A stretch of 16,501 nt of DNA from Phycisphaerae bacterium (GTDB lineage: Bacteria > Planctomycetota > Phycisphaerae > Phycisphaerales > SM1A02): assembly GCA_002862325.1 (NCBI GenBank), contig PKCT01000136.1, positions 1-16,501 on the forward strand, in the 5' to 3' direction. Positions 7,318 through 14,477 of the stretch are shown here, one piece after another (the stretch's first letter is position 1; each line of letters starts with the position of its first letter). The notes below the pieces were generated by a model, which ran no database searches, was not told the origin of the DNA, and saw only the letters and a program-made list of their open reading frames with translations. The translations under genes and the position numbers were made by a program.

Positions 7318-8151
7318 ATGCAGAGCAACATGGAGACTTCCGGGGCCGAACCTCGAGGGGAGTGCGTCCGCTGCGGCTACGCGACCGACGCCGACGTGTG
7401 TCCGGAATGCGGCGGGCATCGGGACGGTCCTCACCAGATCCGGGTGAGGTGTCGAGTCGTGACCCGGGTGCTCAATCTCTTTGCGGCGGCGATCGCGATC
7501 GAGGGGGGAATCGCTCTCGTCGACCACTTCGCCCCCTCGGCCGATCAGGTGCCGTTGGTGCCCGGTGTCCTCATGACCTGCGCGTCGATCGTTTTTCAGA
7601 TCGTGGCGCACGCGGTTCCGGCCACGCTCGTCGCGATCGCAGCCGCACAGGTCGCCTCCGCACCGTGGTTTCTCGTACCGAGGGAGCGGAGGGCACTCAA
7701 GGCAGCGAGTCTTCTGATCCTGACCTTCCCCGCATACTGGTTAGGAATACGGACGCTCGCCTTGACTGCGCCGGGCATCGGCGGCGAACTCGCCCAGTGG
7801 ATCTATCCGTTCGTTGCGCTGACGAGTCTGACCGGCATCGTGCTGCTCTTCAGGGGCCTGGGACTCTGCTGCGACCGGGACCGGGGCGGCGCAGAACGGA
7901 CGTTCATGCGGTACCTCTGGATCGGCGCGGCGATACCGGCCGGCGGCACCGTCCTGATCTCGTTTTCCACCCTGTTCGTCCTGTGGCAGGTCAGTCAGGG
8001 GATCCCGATCCCCGCTCGGCCTCTGGAAGCCACTGGGAACAATCTGGGAAGAAGCTTCCTCATCCTGCTGATCGTCGCCACTCCCGCCCTGTGGTTCTGG
8101 CGAAAGGCGTTGGCGGAGGCTCAGGCCGAGGCGTCGTCGGCGACGAGATAG
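7318..8151 (+). CDS. Zinc-ribbon multi-pass membrane protein of unknown function
   Basis: The protein is 277 residues from the first ATG. The N-terminus has a four-cysteine zinc ribbon, CVRCG-x7-CPECG (C16, C19, C28, C31), preceding a hydrophobic body with about six membrane-spanning stretches. Their approximate centres are VLNLFAAAIAIEGGIAL, the long segment after VPGVLM, LLILTFPAYWLGI, IYPFVALTSLTGIVLLF, WIGAAIPAGGTVLI and FLILLIVATPALWFW. It is therefore an integral membrane protein with a cytosolic metal-binding head. Proteins of this layout are common in planctomycetes, and their role is unknown to me. The start is uncertain: ATG 7318 sits directly against a G-run with no proper spacing, while ATG 7330 is four codons downstream; the cysteines are kept either way. 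The 3' end overlaps the opposing SseB-like gene by 31 bp. Confidence 0.75.
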   Translation: MQSNMETSGAEPRGECVRCGYATDADVCPECGGHRDGPHQIRVRCRVVTRVLNLFAAAIAIEGGIALVDHFAPSADQVPLVPGVLMTCASIVFQIVAHAVPATLVAIAAAQVASAPWFLVPRERRALKAASLLILTFPAYWLGIRTLALTAPGIGGELAQWIYPFVALTSLTGIVLLFRGLGLCCDRDRGGAERTFMRYLWIGAAIPAGGTVLISFSTLFVLWQVSQGIPIPARPLEATGNNLGRSFLILLIVATPALWFWRKALAEAQAEASSATR

Positions 8152-8579
8152 CGATCGAGGTAGGTCGGGAGCGCCTGGAGCGGGAAGTACCAGTTGCCCC
8201 AACCGTCGTCGAACAGCACGCCCGTGACGTTCCGTCGATTCTGCTGGGCGATGCAGAGTCGCGCGGCCTCGCGAACCGGGAAGCTCAGGATCGATGGCTT
8301 GTCGCCGAGGGCGAGGACGCCCTGCTGCCCCGCGTAGAACCTCGCCCGATCGGGGTCGGTGAACGCCATGACGTAGCCGATGTCGTCGACCACGCCGCAG
8401 AACGGTGCGAGATTCGGGAAGGTACCCATCCCCACGAAGTGCCATCGAGACAGATCGAAGGTCGCCTGATAGAGGGGCGTCAGGCCTTCGGCGGTGGGGT
8501 TTCGTTTCGCCGCGTCCGCGAGATCGTCGATCTCGGTGCGACCGGGCTTCGTTTCGGGGATCCCCTTGGGTTCGCTCAC
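8121..8579 (-). CDS. Small SseB-like protein (tentative)
   Basis: This is a 152-residue soluble protein with no signal peptide or membrane segment. I choose the GTG at 8579 because its GTGA overlaps the TGA stop of the LysM gene by 4 bp, a standard translational-coupling arrangement. The longer upstream frame merely runs through the LysM coding sequence. The core GVVDDIGYVMAFTDPDRARF (62-81), followed by segments around VLALGDKPSILSFPV and GVLFDDGWGNWYFPL, resembles the N-terminal domain of SseB (enhanced serine sensitivity) proteins. That domain typically has an 'AFTDPERA'-type strand-helix and a final W/YFPL strand. The match is from memory of the pattern and is moderate. No catalytic residues are evident. 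It is last in the minus-strand cluster, and its 3' end overlaps the opposing membrane-protein gene by 31 bp. Confidence 0.65.
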   Translation of the reverse strand: MSEPKGIPETKPGRTEIDDLADAAKRNPTAEGLTPLYQATFDLSRWHFVGMGTFPNLAPFCGVVDDIGYVMAFTDPDRARFYAGQQGVLALGDKPSILSFPVREAARLCIAQQNRRNVTGVLFDDGWGNWYFPLQALPTYLDRYLVADDASA

Positions 8580-10162
8580 GGAATCACCAATTCCATTCCA
8601 ACGGTCAGCTTGCCGCTGTCCGGTCCGATCACGTCCTTGTTCGCCTCGTAGATCTCGCGCCATCGGGAACTCTTGCCGTAGGCGGCGAGCGCGATCTCGG
8701 AGAGCGACTCGCCGGAGCCGACGACGTGGATCCGCACGCCCGCCGGATTCGCGGGAGCGACCACGACTCGTCGCGGCAGGTCCTTGGGTGGAAGGCGGAT
8801 CACCTGCCCCTTCTGAAGCTTCAGAGGATCGACGAGCGGATTGGCGAGCCCGATGTCGGAGAAACGGGACTCGTCGCCGAACCACTCTCGAGCGATACTG
8901 GCGAAGCTGTCACCGTCCTTGATCGTGTAGTCGACGTACGCATCCGCCGGCAGACCTCCCGGGTTGCTCGTCGGGATCGCCGGCGTTGAGGCCACGACGT
9001 CGGCCTCGACCGCGGGTGGCGACGCCTGCTCGCCGCTCATGACCGTCGGCTCGGCGAGCAGACCGGTCGCCAGGCGATCGGCCATCGGCCGATCGAAGCG
9101 GCCGGCGATGCGGCCCTGACCGTTGATCGAAATCGGTCGGGTCTCGGTGAACACGACGCTCCCGTTCTGGACCCAGACGATCGGCACGCGAACGAGGCCC
9201 CGCGAGACGGTCGACACGTCGGCGATCGCCTGCGGCTTGATCCTGAAGTTGACGCCGTGATGAATGCCGTCGGGTTCGAGGACGACCCGGGCGCTTGAGA
9301 CGTCGCCGCTCAGGCCGAGAGCCCCGTCGGTATCGGTTCGAACCAGCACCAGCGTGTCGTCACCCTGGGTCTCGGTGATCGCGATCTCCGAGAGTGGATC
9401 GATCATGCCCGCTGGAACGACGACCCAAGCGGTCGCGCTCGCGTCGTCGACGACATTGCCGCTTTCACGCGACTGGAGCAGGCCGACGGCTCGGTTGAGA
9501 TCGACCTCGGTGTCGCCCGGGGCGACGACCCGATGCATGCCCACGCCCGGCGAGTTGATCGAGCGACCGATTTCCCGGGTCGGAGCGATCCCAACCTGGA
9601 GACGGCCCGGTTGTGACGCGTCGGCGGGGACGTCCCCGACGTTCGGCTCGTCCGACTCGGAGATGGGCGTCGCGTCCGCCGACTCCGAGTCTCCAGGGAG
9701 GGGCTCGGCGTCGGTATCCGTCATCGTGGATCCCGCCTCGTACGGGACCGTCGCATCCTCGTCGGCGTCCAACGCGGCGATGGTGCCGGAACCGGGCTCC
9801 GTGGTCGAGACGGGTTCGGACGGAACATCCTGATCCGCCGTCGACACGAACCGATCGGTGCCCGAGTTCGAGATCGGAAGCTCGGGATCGGGCTCGGCGA
9901 GAGCCTCCTCGAACATCTCGGAGCCGGGTTCGATCGAAGGCTCATCAGCCTCAGACATCAACGCCGGCTCGTCGGACTCGAGGTCCTCGGCGATCACCGG
10001 ATTGGGCTCTTCGAGATCCGGTTCCAGGATCACCTCGGTCGTGGGGACGTCGGACGTGGTGGCGACCGTCGCCGCGGGGTCGTCGAGGCTTGCATAGTAG
10101 AGGCCCAGCAGCGCGATCGTGACCACGGCCAGGATGATCGAGACTCGAACGCCGTTGTTCAT
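8576..10162 (-). CDS. Membrane-anchored protein with two C-terminal LysM domains
   Basis: LysM domains bind N-acetylglucosamine-containing glycans, usually peptidoglycan. The 528-residue protein starts at ATG 10162, with AGGG about 7 nt upstream. Residues 7-24 form a single hydrophobic segment that anchors it (or acts as an uncleaved signal), placing the rest outside the cytoplasm. Residues about 27-185 are an acidic, Asp/Glu/Pro/Ser/Thr-rich, probably disordered linker. Residues about 186-370 form a folded-looking beta-rich domain I cannot name. Two LysM repeats close the protein: YVDYTIKDGDSFASIAREWF... (about 409-458) and RIHVVGSGESLSEIALAAYG... (about 477-527). The domain order suggests a tether from membrane to cell wall. 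It follows secDF by 214 nt on the same strand and is coupled to the SseB-like gene through a 4-bp overlap. The precise role is unknown. Confidence 0.88.
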   Translation of the reverse strand: MNNGVRVSIILAVVTIALLGLYYASLDDPAATVATTSDVPTTEVILEPDLEEPNPVIAEDLESDEPALMSEADEPSIEPGSEMFEEALAEPDPELPISNSGTDRFVSTADQDVPSEPVSTTEPGSGTIAALDADEDATVPYEAGSTMTDTDAEPLPGDSESADATPISESDEPNVGDVPADASQPGRLQVGIAPTREIGRSINSPGVGMHRVVAPGDTEVDLNRAVGLLQSRESGNVVDDASATAWVVVPAGMIDPLSEIAITETQGDDTLVLVRTDTDGALGLSGDVSSARVVLEPDGIHHGVNFRIKPQAIADVSTVSRGLVRVPIVWVQNGSVVFTETRPISINGQGRIAGRFDRPMADRLATGLLAEPTVMSGEQASPPAVEADVVASTPAIPTSNPGGLPADAYVDYTIKDGDSFASIAREWFGDESRFSDIGLANPLVDPLKLQKGQVIRLPPKDLPRRVVVAPANPAGVRIHVVGSGESLSEIALAAYGKSSRWREIYEANKDVIGPDSGKLTVGMELVIP

Positions 10163-10376
10163 GTGCGGTCCCTTCGACCTGTCGAGTTGAATTCGAGGAT
10201 GGGATCCACCGGGATGCCGATCCGGTCCGCCCTCTCGTCGCCGAGCCCACCTGCGTTGTGGCCCCCCTCGAATCCACCGCGGAAACGACCGCGGAGAGGC
10301 GAGGGTGGAGATCCCCTTCCAGGCGACTTCACGTGACTCTACAGACGATCGGCCGGATCGGCCACTTCGCTGCAGT
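10163..10376 (-). promoter_or_regulatory. 214-nt intergenic region between secDF and the LysM gene
   Basis: This is the only sizeable gap in the minus-strand cluster, so it may hold a promoter for the LysM/SseB-like pair. Close to the secDF stop there is a GC-rich inverted repeat GGCCG-ATC-CGGCC (10351-10363 on either strand), but no T run follows it, so I do not call it a terminator. No good -35/-10 pair is obvious. The GAAGGG ribosome-binding site of the LysM gene is at the other end. No coding potential is seen. Confidence 0.35.
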
Positions 10377-13300
10377 TCAGGCCCCGGCCGGTTCCATCGC
10401 CGCGTCCGCATCCGCCTCCGCGGAGTTCGAGGTGGAGCTTCCCCCACCTCGGCTCCAGGTCAGGGGAGCCGCGATCGCGACGGACGAGAACGTCGCTGCG
10501 ATCAGGCCAACGAGGAACGTGAAGGCGAACGGCCGGATGCCGGTGCCACCGAGCGAGTAGAGGATGATCGCGGAGGTGATCGTCGTGCCACTGGTCATGA
10601 TGGTCCGACTGAAGGTCTGGTTGATCGACTTGTTCACGACGTCCCGACTCGCGTAGCTCAGCTTGCCCCGGTTCTCACGGATGCGGTCGAGGATCACGAT
10701 GGTGTCGTTGAGCGAATAGCCCACGATGGTGAGCAGTCCCGCCACCACGTTCAGGTCGATCCGGAACTCGTCCAGAACCCGGACGCCGGAGAAGGTCTTC
10801 TCGCCCAACGTGACGCTGAGTGCGATCGCTCCAAGACAGACCGAGACGTTGAAGACCAGCGCCACGATCGCACAGAGCGAGTAGCGGAGCGAGCCGAAGC
10901 GGAACCAGATGTAGACGAGCATTCCGAGAAGACTCAGAATGACCGCGACGATCGCGGTGTTCGCGAGGTTCTCCGCCACCTTGGGGGAGAAGCTCGAGAC
11001 CTGGTCCAGGCTCGCCTCCCGGAGCAGGGCGGCCTTCACGAGCGCGTACTCCTGGGTGGCGAGCGCGCGATCCCAGGTGTCCACGTCGACCAGCAGGCTC
11101 GAGACGTCGTCGTCGGCCGACATCACGACGAAGGTGCTGTAGGCAGGTACGCCGTCGATCTCGCCGGCCGGGGTCAGGCCCACGACCTCGCTGCGCCGAC
11201 CTCGAGACTCCGCGAAATCGGGCTGATTTCGCATGCGGGCGAGTCGTTGCTCCACGTCGGCGAGGGTGATCGCCGGCGTGACGTCCTCGATGAGAACCGC
11301 GACACCGCCGCGAAGGTCGCCGACCGGCACCGCGGCACCGGGGCCGGGGCGGCCGATTGACTCGCCCAGGGTGCCGCGTTCGAGCTTGAAGGTGCTGCTG
11401 CTGTGGTCGTCGATCGCCTCGCCGGCGAAGCTCACCGGGCGGGTCACCGCGAGGATGTCGCCGAAGCGATCGACCAGGGCGGCCACGACGGTGTCGGAGA
11501 TGTTCGCATCTCCATCGATCCCCGCGGGGTTGGCCACCTTGATCTGGAAGCTCGCGGCGGATCCGTCCTCGAGGGTCGGCCCCACGGTCAGAACCGTCGC
11601 GTTGGAGAGTTCGGCGAGGATCGGATCGTCCGCCCCCTCGCGGCCGATCTCGTTGACCGAGGCCTCGATCTCGCTCCGAGGCACCAGGAGACGCCCGAGG
11701 CTCTCCCGCTCCGCCCCCGCAGGCTCCCCGTCCTTCGCGGCTCGGGTCGTCATGACCACGCTGACCCCGCCCCGGAACTCCGTCTCGAGGACATCGGCAC
11801 CCCGGCTGAAGAAGAGCGCCAGCGAGCCGACCGCCAGAACGAGGCTCAGGCCGAGCAGCGGGACTCGGGCCGAGACCCAGTCGATCTTCGGCTCGAGCAG
11901 ACGGTGGATCGACGGGACCACGGTCGGGAGCATCGGGAGCGACCGGATCTTGAAGACGTCGGTGCACAGGGCGAACATCACGCGGGACACGAAGAGCGAC
12001 GTGAAGAGCGTCGCGATCACGCCGATCGACAGGGTGAGGGCGAAGCCCTTCACCTCGGTCGCCGCGGTGTTGTAGAGGATGAAGCAGACGATCAGGTTGG
12101 TGATGTTGCCATCGATGATCGCGCTCGCCGCCTTGGCGAATCCAAGCCGCAGCGAGGTCCGCAGATCCTCCTGGTTGTTGACGAGCTCCTCGCGCACGCG
12201 CTCGAAGATCAGCACGTTCGCATCGACCGCCATGCCGACCGTGAGCGCGATGCCCGCGAGGCCCGGCAGGGTGAAGGTGCCGTCGATCATCGCCATCACG
12301 CCGAAGATCATGATCGCGTTGATGAAGAGTGCGATGTCGGCGATCAGTCCGGCGCCGAAGTAGTAGAAAATCATGATCACCGCGACCACCGCGACCGAGA
12401 TCGCCACCGCCTCGAGGCCGCGGACGAGATTGTCCTGGCCGATCGACGGACCCAGGATGCTCGCGGAGATCGGCTCGGGGCTCATCCGGGCGTCGAGGCT
12501 GCCCGCCGCGAGCACGCGGATGAGATAGTTGATCTCGGCATCGCCGAAGTTGCCCTGGATGACGCCGCGATCACCGATCGCGCTCTCGAGGTTCGGCGCC
12601 GTGTAGACCTCGCCGTCGAGGACGATCGCCATCGGCTGGCTGACGTTCGGCGTGGTCAGTCGCCGCATCTCCCGACCACCACTCTTGTCGAGGCCGAAGG
12701 AGACCGCGGGGCGGCCCAGATCGTCGATGGTCCGGCCCGCTCGGCGGATCGACCAGTCGGCGTCGGTCGCCTTGTCGAGACTCTTGTCCGGGGTGACGTA
12801 CAGGAGCACGTAGTACCGACCATCCTTCTCGTCCGCGACCAGTCCGTAGCGGGACTGGAAGTAGCCGGAGGGATTCTGCATGAGAGCGGTAAGCGAGTCC
12901 TCGTTGTCCTCGTCGGTCCACTGCTTGAGGTCGTTGATCGGGAACCAGCGTGCGACGACCGAGTCGGTGTTCTTCGGACCACGCTCGGCGAGCTGCTCCC
13001 GGAGCAGGGTGATCGGGACGTCCTGGGCGGCGGGTCGGACGCCGATCCGGAACTCCAGAACACCCGCACCGCGGAGAAGACGCTTGAGGTCCTCCGGATC
13101 GTCGAGGCCGGTCCGCTTCGATTCGTATTCCCCGTAGGCGGTTTCAAGCTTCGAGAGCGATTCGGCGAGGTGCGGCAGCTCCGTACGCAGATCCGCGAGG
13201 GCCTTCGCCCGTTCACTCGTGCCGGCGATGGGCTGGCCGGCCTCGTCCCGCTCGGTCGCGCTGTTGTCGAGCGCGAGAATCTCGAGCAGCCGTTGCTCCC

Positions 13301-13913
13301 GAAGGGTCTCGGCGAGGATGCCGTTCCGCAGATCCTCGAGCGCGATCTCCGCGGTGGCCACGCGATCGAGGGCGGCGTTCACCTGGGCCGGTTCCGGGGC
13401 ATCCGAGGATTCGAGGCGATCGAGCTCCGCCCGAGCATTCGCCTGTTCAGTCCAGGCGGCCTGGAGCGCCGCGATCCGAGCGGCGCGGTCGCCGCCTCCA
13501 TCCCCGGCGTACTGCTGCACCGCGGTGCCCGAGGAAAGGGCCAGATCGAGCTCGTCGGCGCGGATGCGGGCCAGGTCCAGCACCACCTCCCTCGCATCCT
13601 GGTAGACCGTCTGGAGCGCACGAACCTCGGCGTTCGGAAGCGGCATGACCACTTCGATGCGATCCCGACCGACCGGCTGCATGCCGATGTCGAGGATGCC
13701 CTGCGGGTTCACTCGCTGCTTCAGGACGTCGATCGTCTGCGCCAGGACCTCGTCCGCGTCGGTCCCCTCCGGCACGTCGACCGCATAGACCAGGCTGACG
13801 CCACCCTGAAGGTCCTTGCCCAGTCGGATCTTCTTCTCCGGCGGCAGGACCGACCAGAGGAAGAGCAGCACCAGCAGGAGGATGAACGTGAGCTTGAGAA
13901 AGATGTTCTTCAT
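10377..13913 (-). CDS. secDF: SecD-SecF fusion protein translocase subunit
   Basis: SecDF uses the proton-motive force to pull exported proteins out of the SecYEG channel. At 1178 residues this fusion far exceeds the ~735 of Bacillus or Thermus SecDF. SecD half: TM1 (5-22), LGKDLQGGVSLVY (31-43), a P1 domain, then TM2-6 (about 499-648) with GMAVDANVLIFERVREEL carrying the proton-relay D564. SecF half: TM7 (about 683-702), the EFRGG motif (712-716), a periplasmic region, and TM8-12 (about 985-1152) with IVGYSLNDTIVILDRIREN carrying D1070 and INQTFSRTIMTSGTT carrying R1103. All relay residues are present. Two oddities stand out: about 180 extra residues, Ala/Glu/Arg-rich and coiled-coil-like, inserted in P1 (about 92-275), and a SecF periplasmic region of about 280 residues instead of roughly 100. 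It starts 25 nt after yajC, and the ATG at 13913 precedes TM1 directly. Neighbour order tgt-yajC-secDF is the classic Sec accessory cluster. Confidence 0.96.
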   Translation of the reverse strand: MKNIFLKLTFILLLVLLFLWSVLPPEKKIRLGKDLQGGVSLVYAVDVPEGTDADEVLAQTIDVLKQRVNPQGILDIGMQPVGRDRIEVVMPLPNAEVRALQTVYQDAREVVLDLARIRADELDLALSSGTAVQQYAGDGGGDRAARIAALQAAWTEQANARAELDRLESSDAPEPAQVNAALDRVATAEIALEDLRNGILAETLREQRLLEILALDNSATERDEAGQPIAGTSERAKALADLRTELPHLAESLSKLETAYGEYESKRTGLDDPEDLKRLLRGAGVLEFRIGVRPAAQDVPITLLREQLAERGPKNTDSVVARWFPINDLKQWTDEDNEDSLTALMQNPSGYFQSRYGLVADEKDGRYYVLLYVTPDKSLDKATDADWSIRRAGRTIDDLGRPAVSFGLDKSGGREMRRLTTPNVSQPMAIVLDGEVYTAPNLESAIGDRGVIQGNFGDAEINYLIRVLAAGSLDARMSPEPISASILGPSIGQDNLVRGLEAVAISVAVVAVIMIFYYFGAGLIADIALFINAIMIFGVMAMIDGTFTLPGLAGIALTVGMAVDANVLIFERVREELVNNQEDLRTSLRLGFAKAASAIIDGNITNLIVCFILYNTAATEVKGFALTLSIGVIATLFTSLFVSRVMFALCTDVFKIRSLPMLPTVVPSIHRLLEPKIDWVSARVPLLGLSLVLAVGSLALFFSRGADVLETEFRGGVSVVMTTRAAKDGEPAGAERESLGRLLVPRSEIEASVNEIGREGADDPILAELSNATVLTVGPTLEDGSAASFQIKVANPAGIDGDANISDTVVAALVDRFGDILAVTRPVSFAGEAIDDHSSSTFKLERGTLGESIGRPGPGAAVPVGDLRGGVAVLIEDVTPAITLADVEQRLARMRNQPDFAESRGRRSEVVGLTPAGEIDGVPAYSTFVVMSADDDVSSLLVDVDTWDRALATQEYALVKAALLREASLDQVSSFSPKVAENLANTAIVAVILSLLGMLVYIWFRFGSLRYSLCAIVALVFNVSVCLGAIALSVTLGEKTFSGVRVLDEFRIDLNVVAGLLTIVGYSLNDTIVILDRIRENRGKLSYASRDVVNKSINQTFSRTIMTSGTTITSAIILYSLGGTGIRPFAFTFLVGLIAATFSSVAIAAPLTWSRGGGSSTSNSAEADADAAMEPAGA

Positions 13914-13938
13914 GTTTTGAGCCGGGGTCCGACCGGGG

Positions 13939-14463
13939 TCAGGACGCGGATTCCGTTTCGAGGATTTGCTGAACCGCGTCGCGGGAGAACGTCATGCGGG
14001 TGTTGCTGGTCTCGTCGACCTTGAGGACGACCGTGTCGGTCTTGATCTCGGTGATGGACCCGATGACCCCGCCGACCGTCTGAACTCGGTCGTGCTTCTT
14101 CATCGACTTGAGCATCGTGTTCCGACGCTTCTGCTCCTTGCGGGGACCGAGCACGGTCATGAGGATCAGGATCACGATGACCGGAAGAAGGAAGAACATC
14201 ATGTCTCCCCCGAAGAGCGACGGCGGAGCGCCATTCTGCGGGGTCGCCCCGCCGGGAGCGGTGGTCCCCTCTCCGGCGAGCGGTGGCGCACCATTCGTCG
14301 CCGCGGGCGTGGTGGCCGATGGTGCCCCCGCGGATGGCGCGGTGGAGGGCCCGGCGGATGGAGTCGCGCCAGTCTGCTGGAGCATCGCGAGCGAGAAGTG
14401 ACCTTCGGCGGGGGTGGGGATCATGGGATAGTCCAGCGGGGCCTGGAAGTGAAACAAGAACAT
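13939..14463 (-). CDS. yajC: Preprotein translocase subunit YajC, N-terminally extended
   Basis: YajC is the small single-pass partner of SecDF in the holotranslocon. The diagnostic half is residues 88-174: a hydrophobic membrane helix (MMFFLLPVIVILILMTVL), then GPRKEQKRRNTMLKSMKKHD, the RVQTVGGVIGSITEI beta-domain and a short C-terminal tail. At 174 residues it is longer than the usual 90-120 because an Ala/Pro/Gly/Thr-rich, low-complexity segment of about 85 residues precedes the membrane helix. Starts at internal Met codons (residues 14 and 27) are possible, but neither has a better ribosome-binding site; even from Met27 a long extension remains. The ATG at 14463 lies 14 nt after the tgt stop, and secDF begins 25 nt downstream, so all three are almost certainly cotranscribed. 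Confidence 0.93.
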   Translation of the reverse strand: MFLFHFQAPLDYPMIPTPAEGHFSLAMLQQTGATPSAGPSTAPSAGAPSATTPAATNGAPPLAGEGTTAPGGATPQNGAPPSLFGGDMMFFLLPVIVILILMTVLGPRKEQKRRNTMLKSMKKHDRVQTVGGVIGSITEIKTDTVVLKVDETSNTRMTFSRDAVQQILETESAS

Positions 14464-14477
14464 CGACCGGTCGAGCC

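Noticed and set aside
8580..8885. Longer SseB-like frame starting at 8885
   Set aside because: It overlaps the LysM coding region in another frame by about 300 bp. The GTGA junction at 8579 is the economical start.
10351..10363. GC-rich inverted repeat as intrinsic terminator of secDF
   Set aside because: The stem is only 5 bp with a 3-nt loop and no T tract follows on the minus strand.
10163..10447. LysM protein start at 10447, extending into secDF
   Set aside because: The added 95 residues are Arg/Gly/Pro-rich shadow sequence that overlaps the secDF end. The ATG at 10162 has a ribosome-binding site and leads straight into a membrane anchor.
11403..14024. Very long plus-strand open frame (873 codons) opposite secDF and the end of yajC
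   Set aside because: It is antisense to strongly recognisable SecDF/YajC sequence. Its translation is rich in Arg, Glu, Asp and His with no domain, as expected for the mirror frame of GC-rich coding DNA.
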